In this document: positions 1 to 7,409 of the stretch, in pieces
Layout of the letters: every line of letters begins with the position of its first letter
Numbering within the stretch: the stretch's first letter is position 1
Assembly (NCBI GenBank): GCA_020631315.1
Contig: JAHDHM010000083.1
Location: forward strand, 1-11,157
Length of the DNA: 11,157 nucleotides
Reading direction: 5' to 3'
DNA from: Acidimicrobiales bacterium
GTDB taxonomy: Bacteria; Actinomycetota; Acidimicrobiia; Acidimicrobiales; Poriferisodaliceae
Notes under the pieces: generated by a model
Told to the model about the DNA's origin: nothing
Database searches by the model: none
The model's input: only the letters and a program-made list of their open reading frames with translations
Position numbers and translations under genes: made by a program

Positions 1-2928
1 CACGACCTCGTGTCGTTCCTTGAGGGTCTCGAACTCCTGGAGCGCCAACGGGTTGATCGGGCCCATCTGCTTGAGGTCGCGTTCGAGCTCGCGCACACGG
101 CCGGCAGCAGTGGCGCCTGCCGGCAGCTCCGGCAGTTCGGCGGCCAGTGCGGTGTCCGGATCGGCGTCGAGCTCGGTCCGGATGGCGTGGAGCAGGGTCT
201 CGAGGCGCAGGGTGAGCTCGGCGTCGCCGACGTCGAGCTTGGCGATGGCGTCACGATGGCGATCGAGCTCACCGTCGAGCTGCGAGCGTCGCCCTCGAAG
301 CCCGTCGAGTTCCGACGCGACGGCCCGTGTGGCCTCCGACGTGGCGCGACGCTTGGCCCGGAGGCGCTCGAGCTCGACCGTCACCACGGCGGTGCGGCCG
401 TCCACGAAGGTCGCGAGACGATCCACAGCGGCCAGACGACCGTCGAGCCGAACTCGGCGTTCGGCTGCGACGGCGACCTCGTGCTCGTGCTCGACGAGCC
501 GCTGACCGATCTCCTCGACGCGAGCGGTGAGGCCCTCGCGCCGCTCCTCCAGCGCCGCTGCTCGCACACCGAGGTCACTCCGCAGCGCCGCGACGGCGCG
601 AGCCCGGTCGTCGAGCTCACCGCGACGACGGTCGAAGTCGTCGGCGGTGGAGCGATCCGACTGTTCGCGCTCTTCGAGCGCCGGGAGCACCGCCTCCAGC
701 TCTGACACCTGCTCGGCGTCTCGACCGATCTGCTCGGTGAGCTCGTCGTGTCGTTCCTGAACGGTCGAGACCTCGTTCACCGCATCGGCTCGGGCCCGCT
801 CGGCCCGTTCGAGCGCTTCGGTGGCGCGGTTGACCGCAGCGTCGTGCTCGTCGAGCGCGCGACGTGCGTCGTCGCGAGCACCCTTGGCGGCGGCAACGCT
901 GACGCGGGCCGCCTCCGAGGTCATCGACGAGAGATCGAGGGCCTCGCGGGCCTTCTCGACCTCGGACATCGCTTCGTCGTGAGCGGCGCGCGTGGCACCC
1001 GAGCCGCCGGCGCCGATCCGCCAGCCAGTGGCACCGAAGCGGTCGCCCGCGGTCGTCACCACGACGGCTGCGGGGTTCCGCAGCGCGAGGTCGAGTGCAT
1101 CGGACCAGCGACCGTCGACCACGACAGCGCTGCCGACGAGGCGATCCACGAGCGGCCCGGCGGACGGGTCGATGGGCCGGACGTGCTCACGCAGTGACGC
1201 GCCGCCGTCGATGGCCGGCAGCGCAGGGACGGCGCCGCCGAGCGCCAACACGGCACCTCGCACCTCGGAGCGCTCCAGGTGCTCCAGGGCCTGCCGGGCG
1301 GCATCGCCGTCACGCACGACGACCGACGCCATCGCATCACCGACGGCGGCTTCGAACGCCTGCTCGTAGCCGGCGTCGATCTCCACCAGGTCGGCGACCG
1401 TGCCGACGACACCGTCGACACCGTCGAGCCGTTCGACACCTGCGTTGGCACGCACCTCGTCGAGCGCGAGACCGAGCGCCTCGGCACGAGCAGTCCACCG
1501 GTCGACCTCCGCCGTTGCCGCTCGGACTGCGTCGGACGCCGCCGAGGCAGCGGACTCGGCCTCGGCGAGCCCCTCGGTCGCGGTGTCGAGCGCAGTGACG
1601 AGGCCGTCCTCGGCCTCGGTCTGCTCGGCCAGCTTGCGCCGCAGCTCCTCGGCCTCCTGGCGTCGTTCGACCTGCGCCGTCTCGAGTGCCGCCATCTTCT
1701 CGTCGAGCCGGGCACGTTCGCGCTCGGCTCTGGCGACGGAGTCGCGGATGGCACGCAGCTGGCCTCGGACCTCGGCGGCCCGACCGGAGACGTCGGGGAT
1801 GAACCCCTCCCGCTCGTCCTCGAAGGCCTTCTGCTCGATGACGAGCTGCTCCTCGCGCTCCACGAGCTGGTCGACCTCGGGAGTCAGCGCGAGCGCAGCG
1901 TCCTCGACCACGGTCAGCTGGTGACGGACCTCGGCACGCTCGGCCTCGAGGCTCGCGACGAGATCGTCGGCCAGCGCAGCACTGCGGTCTCGTTCGAGGC
2001 CGCGGCGGCGTTCCGCGAGCACGGCGGTGAGGCCGAGGCAGCGTTCGCGCAGCGACTCGTAGCGCGGCAGTGCATCGCCGACGTCGTCGCCCACCGCCGC
2101 CAACCGAGCCTCGGCAGCGACGATCTTCACGTCGAGCTCGGCGAGTTCGGCACGGATCTTCGCGTCGTCCTCACGCAGCCGCGCACGCTCGGACTCGCTG
2201 GCCTCGAGCCGCTGACGCCGGTCGCGCAGCTCGCGTCCGGCGAGGTAGAGCTTCAGCGCCTGCAACTCGGCCAGCACATCACCATGGCGGCGAGCCGCGT
2301 CGGCCTGCTGCTCGAGTGGTCGGAGCTGACGACGCACCTCGCGCTGGAGGTCCTGCAGGCGCAGCAGGTTCGCCTCGGTCGCGTCGAGACGGCGCTGCGC
2401 CCGCTCCTTGCGACGTCGGTACTTGAGGATGCCGGCGGCCTCCTCGACGATCAGCCGCCGCTCCTCCGGTCGAGCATTGAGCGCCTGGTCGATCTGGCCT
2501 TGGGCGATGATGATGTGCTGCTGCCGGCCGACACCTGCATCCGACAGCAGCTCCTGGATGTCGAGCAGGCGACACGCCACACCGTTGAGCGAGTACTCCG
2601 AGTCACCCGAGCGGTACAGCACACGAGTGATGGTGACCTCGTTGAACTCGACCGGCAGCAGTCCCGCCGTGTTGTCGAGCACCATCGACACCTCGGCGCG
2701 CCCGAGGGCCGGCCGATTCGCCGTGCCGGCGAACACGACGTCGTCCATCTTCTGGCTTCGGACGGTGCGCGGGCCTTGGGCACCGAGCACCCAGGCGATG
2801 GCGTCGACGACGTTGGATTTGCCCGAGCCGTTCGGCCCGACGACCACGGTGACGCCTGGTTCGAAGTCCAGGACGGTGGTGTCGGCGAAGCTCTTGAAGC
2901 CCTTGATGGTCAGTGACTTGAGGAACAC
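1..2928 (-). CDS. smc: Chromosome segregation ATPase SMC (3' end outside window)
   Basis: This is the SMC subunit of condensin, a DNA-loop-extruding ATPase that compacts and segregates chromosomes with ScpA and ScpB. The window holds the first 976 codons, open to base 1 without a stop. The GTG start gives the usual opening VFLKSLTIKGFKSFAD. Walker A GPNGSGKS is at about residues 31-38. The Q-loop region and the conserved EEAAGILKYRRRKERA block follow. A long charged coiled coil occupies about 165-495, the hinge about 497-640 (GVVGTVADLV through GWRIGAGGSG), and the returning coil lies after it. The visible part ends just after GPINPLALQEF, so the signature motif, Walker B and D-loop lie to the left of the window. 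It begins 80 bp after the mutM-like gene, with no clear Shine-Dalgarno, and is probably cotranscribed with it. Confidence 0.97.
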   Translation of the reverse strand, partial: MFLKSLTIKGFKSFADTTVLDFEPGVTVVVGPNGSGKSNVVDAIAWVLGAQGPRTVRSQKMDDVVFAGTANRPALGRAEVSMVLDNTAGLLPVEFNEVTITRVLYRSGDSEYSLNGVACRLLDIQELLSDAGVGRQQHIIIAQGQIDQALNARPEERRLIVEEAAGILKYRRRKERAQRRLDATEANLLRLQDLQREVRRQLRPLEQQADAARRHGDVLAELQALKLYLAGRELRDRRQRLEASESERARLREDDAKIRAELAELDVKIVAAEARLAAVGDDVGDALPRYESLRERCLGLTAVLAERRRGLERDRSAALADDLVASLEAERAEVRHQLTVVEDAALALTPEVDQLVEREEQLVIEQKAFEDEREGFIPDVSGRAAEVRGQLRAIRDSVARAERERARLDEKMAALETAQVERRQEAEELRRKLAEQTEAEDGLVTALDTATEGLAEAESAASAASDAVRAATAEVDRWTARAEALGLALDEVRANAGVERLDGVDGVVGTVADLVEIDAGYEQAFEAAVGDAMASVVVRDGDAARQALEHLERSEVRGAVLALGGAVPALPAIDGGASLREHVRPIDPSAGPLVDRLVGSAVVVDGRWSDALDLALRNPAAVVVTTAGDRFGATGWRIGAGGSGATRAAHDEAMSEVEKAREALDLSSMTSEAARVSVAAAKGARDDARRALDEHDAAVNRATEALERAERARADAVNEVSTVQERHDELTEQIGRDAEQVSELEAVLPALEEREQSDRSTADDFDRRRGELDDRARAVAALRSDLGVRAAALEERREGLTARVEEIGQRLVEHEHEVAVAAERRVRLDGRLAAVDRLATFVDGRTAVVTVELERLRAKRRATSEATRAVASELDGLRGRRSQLDGELDRHRDAIAKLDVGDAELTLRLETLLHAIRTELDADPDTALAAELPELPAGATAAGRVRELERDLKQMGPINPLALQEFETLKERHEVV

Positions 2929-3008
2929 GGTGCAGCGGATCTCGGGGTCGGTTCGCCGCGGTCAGGGCGCGGCGGGTCAGTGAACGGGACGGGTCGGCGG
3001 GACGCCGC

Positions 3009-3845
3009 TCAGACCTGGTAGTCGCAGTAGTAGTGAGTTTGTCCGCCGGTGCGGAGCTTCTGGACCTCGCCACGGCCGTTGCGCGAACGCTGTCCGGCGC
3101 GCCCGTAGACCTCGAGGTACTCGGTGAAGCCACCGGGGTTCCCGAACACGTCGACGAACGGATCGTTCTCGAGCGTCGTGCCGCGCTGCTTGATGGCGTT
3201 GTGCATCATCTCGACGATCGCACGGTTGAGGCGTCGGATCTCCTGGATCGTGATGCTCTCGGCGGTGCGGTCGTAGCGCAGCAACGCTGCGTGGAGGATC
3301 TCGTCGGCGTACACGGGGCCGATGCCGACGATGAACGAGTCGTCCATGAGCAGAGTGCGCAGCTTCTGGTTGCCGCGTGCTCGGAGGTTCTGGCCGAAGG
3401 TCGTCCACGGAATCTGATCGTCGACCGGGTCGAAGCCCTCAGCCGCCGGGAGGATCTCGCCGAGGTCGTCGGTCGGGGCGAGCCGGACCGAGGTGCTCGA
3501 CTCGTCACCGGTGAGCAGACGCAGCTGGCCGCCCTGGGTGAATGTGATCGTCATCACGGTGCCGTCTTCGGCCGCGTCCTTGTTCGCGTGTCGGCGCAGC
3601 GAGCCGCCGGGGCCGAGCGTGAACAACAGCGAGTCGTCGTCGCTCAGGTCGACGATGATCGTCAAGCCCTGACGGCGGACACCGAGGACCTTGCGACCCG
3701 ACAGTGCGGTGGCGAAGGCCGGCCGCGAGGCCGCACCGTCGAACATCGACGCCGCGCCGGTGATCTCGGTCTCCTTGACCTTTCGACCAGCGATCTCCTT
3801 GTCGAGATCGCGGCGGACCAGTTCGGCCTCTGGAAGTTCGAGCAT
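3009..3845 (-). CDS. Fpg/MutM-family H2TH protein lacking canonical catalytic and zinc residues
   Basis: This is a 278-residue homologue of formamidopyrimidine-DNA glycosylase (MutM/Fpg), the normal length for the family. The N-terminus MLELPEAE aligns with MPELPEVE and keeps the Glu, but Leu2 replaces the proline that forms the Schiff base. The helix-two-turn-helix region is clear at about 164-184 (LLMDDSFIVGIGPVYADE). By alignment to E. coli Fpg, Lys56, His70, Asn168 and Arg258 correspond to Gly60, Thr76, Pro177 and Gln269. In the zinc-finger region (about 246-278) only Cys274 of four cysteines remains, with Ser254, Gly257 and Gln277 at the others. Its position between rnc and smc is that of fpg in related genomes. 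The ATG shares its A with the rnc stop (TGATG), implying translational coupling. Family membership is secure, but base-excision activity is doubtful. A DNA-binding or altered-specificity role is possible. Confidence 0.88.
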   Translation of the reverse strand: MLELPEAELVRRDLDKEIAGRKVKETEITGAASMFDGAASRPAFATALSGRKVLGVRRQGLTIIVDLSDDDSLLFTLGPGGSLRRHANKDAAEDGTVMTITFTQGGQLRLLTGDESSTSVRLAPTDDLGEILPAAEGFDPVDDQIPWTTFGQNLRARGNQKLRTLLMDDSFIVGIGPVYADEILHAALLRYDRTAESITIQEIRRLNRAIVEMMHNAIKQRGTTLENDPFVDVFGNPGGFTEYLEVYGRAGQRSRNGRGEVQKLRTGGQTHYYCDYQV

Positions 3846-4561
3846 CAGCGGGTTCCCGGGGTGTGTTGAGTCGATTCTTGTGCGAGCAAGGCAGCGTGGG
3901 CCGAGGCCGCGGCGTCCTGCTCCGCTTGTTTCTGGGTGCGTCCGCCGCCCTCGCCGTAGAGAGCACCGCCGAGCGACACCGTCGCCACGAACCAGCGTTC
4001 GTGGTCGGGTCCCTCGCCGGACACGCTATACAGCGGCGGAGCGTCGAAGTGCCGGGCCGCCAACTCCTGGAGCCGCGTCTTGTGGTCGTGGCCGCCTGGC
4101 CCGAGTGCGGCTTCGGCGATCCGGCTGCCGAGCACCGGCAAGACGAACGACTGTGCCGCAGCCCAGCCACCGTCGATGTAGACCGCTCCGACGACCGCCT
4201 CGAAGGCATCTGCGAGGATCGAGGTCTTGGTGCGACCCCCGCTGCGTTCCTCGCCGTTGCCGAGCAGCAAGGCCGTACCGATCTCGAGCTCGGCGGCCAC
4301 CGCGGCCAACGTGTGGGTGTTGACCACCGCGGCACGCAACTTGGCCAGCGAACCCTCGTGCAGGTCGGGGAACCTGCGATAGGTGTCGTCGGTCACGATC
4401 AGGCCGAGGACGCTGTCGCCCAGATACTCGAGGCGTTCGTTCGACGGCACGCCACCGTTCTCCGAACACCACGAACGGTGCGCCATCGCGCGCTCCAGCA
4501 GGCCCGGGTCGACGAACTCGTGACCCAGACGCGCAGCGAGCGACGCGAGCTGTTCGTTCAG
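3845..4561 (-). CDS. rnc: Ribonuclease III
   Basis: RNase III is a dimeric, Mg-dependent endonuclease that cuts double-stranded RNA, chiefly in rRNA precursors and structured mRNAs. The signature NERLEYLGDSVL is at residues 41-52, and the second acidic pair lies in SILADAFEAVVGAVYID. A C-terminal dsRNA-binding domain ends in YGEGGGRTQKQAEQDAAASA. The first in-frame ATG, at 4486, would remove the leading helix that the family has before AHRSW. I therefore extend to CTG at 4561, giving 238 residues. That codon overlaps the acpP stop (CTGA), and no ATG, GTG or TTG was found in frame between it and 4486 or just upstream. No Shine-Dalgarno is obvious, so coupling to acpP translation is the likely mode. 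Identity is certain; the start codon is an inference, and 4486 is the conservative alternative. Confidence 0.9.
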   Translation of the reverse strand: MNEQLASLAARLGHEFVDPGLLERAMAHRSWCSENGGVPSNERLEYLGDSVLGLIVTDDTYRRFPDLHEGSLAKLRAAVVNTHTLAAVAAELEIGTALLLGNGEERSGGRTKTSILADAFEAVVGAVYIDGGWAAAQSFVLPVLGSRIAEAALGPGGHDHKTRLQELAARHFDAPPLYSVSGEGPDHERWFVATVSLGGALYGEGGGRTQKQAEQDAAASAHAALLAQESTQHTPGTR

Positions 4562-4857
4562 CTGGACGACTCGAGCTTGGCCGTCACGTAGTCGACGGCG
4601 TCGCGAACGGTCTTCAGCTCTTCGAGGTCCTCGTCGTCGATGCGGAAACCGACGCTGCGCTCTCCCATCTCCTCCTCGAGGGCTTCGACGAGCTCGATCA
4701 GTGCGAGCGAGTCGGCATCGAGGTCGTCGGCGAAGGACGCGGACTCACTGATGCTGTCCGGCTCGATCTCGAGGATGTCCGCGAGCTGATCGCGGATGAT
4801 GGTGAAGACTTCGTTGCGGTCCATGGGGCTCTGTTCGACATGCGTCTCAGCTGGCAC
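4558..4857 (-). CDS. acpP: Acyl carrier protein
   Basis: ACP carries growing fatty acyl chains on a 4'-phosphopantetheine arm in type II fatty acid synthesis. The attachment site is Ser50 in DDLDADSLALIELVEALEEE, at the start of helix II. The GTG start at 4857 is preferred because AGGAG lies 5 bases upstream. An ATG at 4824 (MDRNEVF) would give a more usual length but has no good ribosome site. The chosen form has 99 residues, with an 11-residue N-terminal extension. About five extra residues (around ERSVG, 66-70) sit in the loop before helix III compared with E. coli ACP. It follows plsX by 93 bp and overlaps rnc. The plsX-acpP-rnc order resembles that of many bacteria, with the fab genes absent here. 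Confidence 0.95.
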   Translation of the reverse strand: MPAETHVEQSPMDRNEVFTIIRDQLADILEIEPDSISESASFADDLDADSLALIELVEALEEEMGERSVGFRIDDEDLEELKTVRDAVDYVTAKLESSS

Positions 4858-4862
4858 TTCAG

Positions 4863-4867
4863 CTCCT
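4863..4867 (-). promoter_or_regulatory. Shine-Dalgarno site of acpP
   Basis: AGGAG on the minus strand, 5 bases before GTG 4857. It decides the acpP start in favour of GTG over the internal ATG at 4824. Confidence 0.65.
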
Positions 4868-4950
4868 GACGAGGGTGGAAACGGGGCGAGTGTAGACGCT
4901 GACAGCCGATGGGCTCTCGGCCGCCGGCTCCGATCAGCGATGCGACCGGC

Positions 4951-5922
4951 TCAGTTCGCCGCGACCGCGGCACGCAGCGCGTCGACGAGGCCACGTTCGA
5001 CGAGGTCGGCGCTGGTCGCGACGGCGTTCACGATCGCCGTGGCCGACGAGGAGCCGTGGGAGATGATGCTCACGCCGTCGACGCCGAGCAGCATGGCGCC
5101 ACCGATGCTGTCGGGATCCATCTGACCCGCGAGGGGCAGCAGATGGCCGATCGCCTCGGCGCCGGCTTCTCCCGCTTCTTCGGTGGTGAGTGCGCCGAAG
5201 ATCGCGGAGACGAGCGCCCGCAGCGAACCCTCCAACGTCTTCAGGACCACGTTGCCGGTGAACCCGTCGGTGACCACGACGTCGACGTCGTCCGTCATCA
5301 CGTCACGGCCCTCGACGTTGCCGATGAACTCGATGCCGTCGAGCGCCTCGAGCAGCGGGTAGGTCTCCTTGACCAGGCTGTTGCCCTTGGCCGCTTCCTC
5401 ACCGATCGACAGCAGGCCGACCCGAGGACGCTCGAGTCCGTAGCGCTGCGTGGTGTAGGCCGAGCCCATCTGCGCGAACTGGACGAGCCATTCGGCCTGG
5501 CACTCGGCGATCGCGCCGGAGTCGAGCAGGACCGTCGGGGTGGACCCGGGAACGGGAATGGTGGTGGCGACCGCGGGGCGGGCCACGCCCTTGATGCGAC
5601 CCATGCGCAGCAACGAGGCAGCCACCATGGCACCGGTGTTGCCGGCGCTGATGAACGCATCGGCCTTGCCGTCGCGGACCATCTCCGCGCCGCGCACGAG
5701 CGACGAGTCCTTCTTGGTGCGCACGCTGCGCGCCGGGTCGTCGGCCATGCCGATGACCTCGGAAGCCGCGACGACCTCGAGATCGTCGGGGAGCAGGTCG
5801 GGCTGGCCGACGAGGATCACCTCGACGCCGTCGACCTCGTCCATGGCCCGGCGTGCGCCGGCGACGATCTCATCGGGGGCGTGATCGCCACCCATTGCAT
5901 CGAGGGCGATACGTCGCGTCAT
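4951..5922 (-). CDS. plsX: Phosphate acyltransferase PlsX
   Basis: PlsX converts acyl-ACP and phosphate to acyl-phosphate, the donor used by PlsY to acylate glycerol-3-phosphate at the start of phospholipid synthesis. It is a soluble, peripherally membrane-associated enzyme. The 323 residues match the family length. Conserved blocks are visible in order: ALDAMGGDHAP at 6-16, ISAGNTGAMVA at 91-101, LLDSGA at 132-137, GNVEGRD at 201-207, VVTDGFTGN at 216-224, and GVDGVSIISHGSSS at 280-293. The ATG lies 6 bases after the rpmF stop, so its ribosome site would fall inside the end of rpmF (GAGGTCGAG), suggesting coupling. It lies directly upstream of acpP, the carrier whose acylated form is its substrate. 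The call is firm. Confidence 0.97.
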   Translation of the reverse strand: MTRRIALDAMGGDHAPDEIVAGARRAMDEVDGVEVILVGQPDLLPDDLEVVAASEVIGMADDPARSVRTKKDSSLVRGAEMVRDGKADAFISAGNTGAMVAASLLRMGRIKGVARPAVATTIPVPGSTPTVLLDSGAIAECQAEWLVQFAQMGSAYTTQRYGLERPRVGLLSIGEEAAKGNSLVKETYPLLEALDGIEFIGNVEGRDVMTDDVDVVVTDGFTGNVVLKTLEGSLRALVSAIFGALTTEEAGEAGAEAIGHLLPLAGQMDPDSIGGAMLLGVDGVSIISHGSSSATAIVNAVATSADLVERGLVDALRAAVAAN

Positions 5923-5928
5923 GAGGGA

Positions 5929-6108
5929 CTACTCGACCTCGACGGCCTGACGACCCTTGTACCAACCGCACTCGGGGCACACGGTGTGCGGCACCTTGGT
6001 CGCCGAGCACCGCGGGCAGGTGCTGCGCGACGGTGCGTCGAGCTTCCAGGCGGCAGCACGGCGGCTGCGCGTCTTGGACTTGGAGGTCTTCTTCTTCGGG
6101 AGAGCCAT
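5929..6108 (-). CDS. rpmF: 50S ribosomal protein bL32
   Basis: This 59-residue large-subunit protein starts with the diagnostic MALPKKKTSKSKTRSRR. A four-cysteine zinc site follows: CPRC, nine residues, CPEC, then GWYKGR. Because all four cysteines are present, it is the zinc-binding (C+) form of L32. The frame is open further upstream to a GTG at 6177, but MALPKKK is the normal start and AGGA lies 7 bases before it. The yceD-rpmF-plsX arrangement is a classic conserved cluster linking ribosome assembly with lipid synthesis. The gene may have its own promoter in the 165-bp gap before it, or be read from upstream. Confidence 0.97.
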   Translation of the reverse strand: MALPKKKTSKSKTRSRRAAAWKLDAPSRSTCPRCSATKVPHTVCPECGWYKGRQAVEVE

Positions 6109-6273
6109 CGTCGTGTCCTGTGCGCCGATCCGCCGTCGGATGCGCGCGTCGATGAGAAACAGGGTGTGCCGGCGCACGAGGGGCTCGGCACGAAGGGTGC
6201 ATGGTAGCGGCTCGCACGCCGGCCTCGCTACCCCAGTTGCATTCCGCGGCGCCTCGCGCGGCGTCGGCGCTGC
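6109..6273. other. Intergenic gap before rpmF, largest spacer in the window
   Basis: This 165-bp non-coding stretch lies between the DUF177 stop and the rpmF start. On the minus strand it holds a TACCAT (6206-6201) that fits an actinobacterial -10 (TAnnnT), but I find no convincing -35 at 16-18 bases from it. A CCGCG/CGCGG dyad near the DUF177 end has no T-run, so it is not a recognisable terminator. An internal promoter for rpmF-plsX is plausible but unproven. Confidence 0.4.
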
Positions 6274-6828
6274 TCAGCCGTCGGTGCCGGAACCGAAGTC
6301 CAGTGCGTCGAGCGCCGCCCACCTCGGATCGGCGAGCTGTTCCTCGGGGCCGGCGATGTCGGCCTCCTCGCTCTCGTCGTCGGCCGGTTCGAGTTCGGCC
6401 GGCACGTTGGCGCACGAGCCGACACCACCGTTCGGGCACCGGGCGAGCAGCGGCAGCTCCAACATCAGGGCGTCACGCACCATCGGTTCGAGATCGACGT
6501 GATCACGGTCCAGTCGATAGGTGTCCTCGTCCACCGGACGATCGGCGAACACCTCGGCCACCGACGCGTCGAGCGTCCCTCCGACCTCGATCAGGCACAG
6601 GTTGCACGGTCCGCACCAGCGACCGGCGACGGTTCCTGTCGCGGTCACGCCGTCGGCGACCGATTCGAGTGTCACGTCGACCGACACGGGCTCTGCTGCG
6701 TCGAGCGACGTGTCGGCGACCGACAGACCCTCGAGCGGCGCGGTGAGCTGGACCTCGCGCCGTTGGTGGGTGAAGCGGCGGAGATCGTGGAGCGGAACGC
6801 AGAACTCGGAGCGTCGCGGATCGGCCAT
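6274..6828 (-). CDS. DUF177 / YceD family protein
   Basis: This 184-residue protein belongs to the YceD (DUF177) family, small proteins encoded next to rpmF across bacteria and tied by genetics in plants and bacteria to 23S rRNA accumulation. The start MADPRRSEF is chosen because it lies two bases after the preceding stop, although the frame is open further upstream. Features are the ARCPNGG segment (129-135) and a C-terminal ADPRWAALDAL block (167-177) typical of actinobacterial members. The expected central CxxC is C75-NL-C78. An additional Cys72 makes WCGPC at 71-75, identical to the thioredoxin active-site pentapeptide. C131 and C139 make a second cysteine pair, so metal binding is possible. 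An acidic segment (146-163) precedes the end. Confidence 0.9.
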   Translation of the reverse strand: MADPRRSEFCVPLHDLRRFTHQRREVQLTAPLEGLSVADTSLDAAEPVSVDVTLESVADGVTATGTVAGRWCGPCNLCLIEVGGTLDASVAEVFADRPVDEDTYRLDRDHVDLEPMVRDALMLELPLLARCPNGGVGSCANVPAELEPADDESEEADIAGPEEQLADPRWAALDALDFGSGTDG

Positions 6829-6830
6829 CG

Positions 6831-7409
6831 TCAGACGAGGTCGTCCTGGTCGAAGATGAGGGTCGCCTGCTCGGGGCGATCGGTGAGGTCGATGACCTCG
6901 TCGTCGGCACCTTCGACCGCCCGCGGCAGGGCCCGGAGACGCTCCCGGCCGCTCTGCACCGCGTCGGTCACCTTGGCCAGCGTCTCGTCGAACGCCGCCA
7001 GTCGTTGCTCGCACCAGTCCTCGGTCTCACGACGATGACGCCGCGCCTCGGCTTCGGCGTCGTCCACGATGCGTCGAGCACGGATCTCGGCCTGCCGTGT
7101 GATCTCGGTCCGCTGGACCATCTGTTCGACCTGCCGGCTCGCCTCGTCGACGAGGGCCTTGGCGTCGCTGCGCGCCTGCTCCAGGTACTCGTCGCGCTCC
7201 TTGAGGAGCCATCGGGCGGCCCGGACTTCTTCAGGGAGCTCGTCGAGTGCTGCCCGCAGCACCGCGCTCAGCTCGTCCCGGTTGACCACGACGGACGACG
7301 AGAGCGGCATCGGCCGCGCATCGCCCAGCAGATCCAGCACGTGTCGGATCCGCTGCTCGGCACCCGGCGAGGCGGTCACCTCGTCGCGAGGGTCGTCGAC
7401 GGCGGCCAT
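6831..7409 (-). CDS. DivIVA-like coiled-coil protein (Rv2927c-type)
   Basis: This 192-residue, highly charged protein resembles the conserved actinobacterial hypothetical at the same locus (Rv2927c in M. tuberculosis), often annotated as DivIVA-like or as an ATP synthase b-subunit-like coiled coil. Residues 30-60 form a conserved N-terminal block (ARPMPLSSSVVVNRDEL). A coiled coil rich in Glu, Arg and Ala follows at about 62-165 (RSDAKALVDEASRQVEQMVQR). The tail is acidic (ADDEVIDLTD to IFDQDDLV). There is no signal peptide or membrane helix. The ATG shares its A with the coaD stop (TGATG), and the stop lies two bases before DUF177, so all three are likely translated together. A role in polar growth or division is an inference from resemblance only. 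Confidence 0.8.
   Translation of the reverse strand: MAAVDDPRDEVTASPGAEQRIRHVLDLLGDARPMPLSSSVVVNRDELSAVLRAALDELPEEVRAARWLLKERDEYLEQARSDAKALVDEASRQVEQMVQRTEITRQAEIRARRIVDDAEAEARRHRRETEDWCEQRLAAFDETLAKVTDAVQSGRERLRALPRAVEGADDEVIDLTDRPEQATLIFDQDDLV

Noticed and set aside
1279..2916. A 545-codon open frame on the plus strand opposite smc.
   Set aside because: It is antisense to a clear SMC sequence with Walker A and hinge. Long antisense frames are expected in high-GC coding DNA, and the translation shows no recognisable domain.
2956..2972. CCGCG / CGCGG dyad in the gap between the mutM-like gene and smc as a terminator.
   Set aside because: The stem is only 5 bp with no T-run, and such dyads are common by chance in DNA this GC-rich.
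3033..3869. A 278-codon plus-strand frame opposite the mutM-like gene.
   Set aside because: It mirrors the minus-strand gene almost exactly and has no family features. The minus-strand product has clear homology and coupled overlaps.
4889..4894. TACACT on the minus strand as an acpP promoter -10.
   Set aside because: It fits TAnnnT and would leave a short leader with the AGGAG site, but no -35 is seen at 16-18 bases. Too weak to list as a feature.
4909..6207. A 432-codon plus-strand frame opposite plsX and rpmF.
   Set aside because: It spans two well-identified minus-strand genes and their junction; shadow frame.
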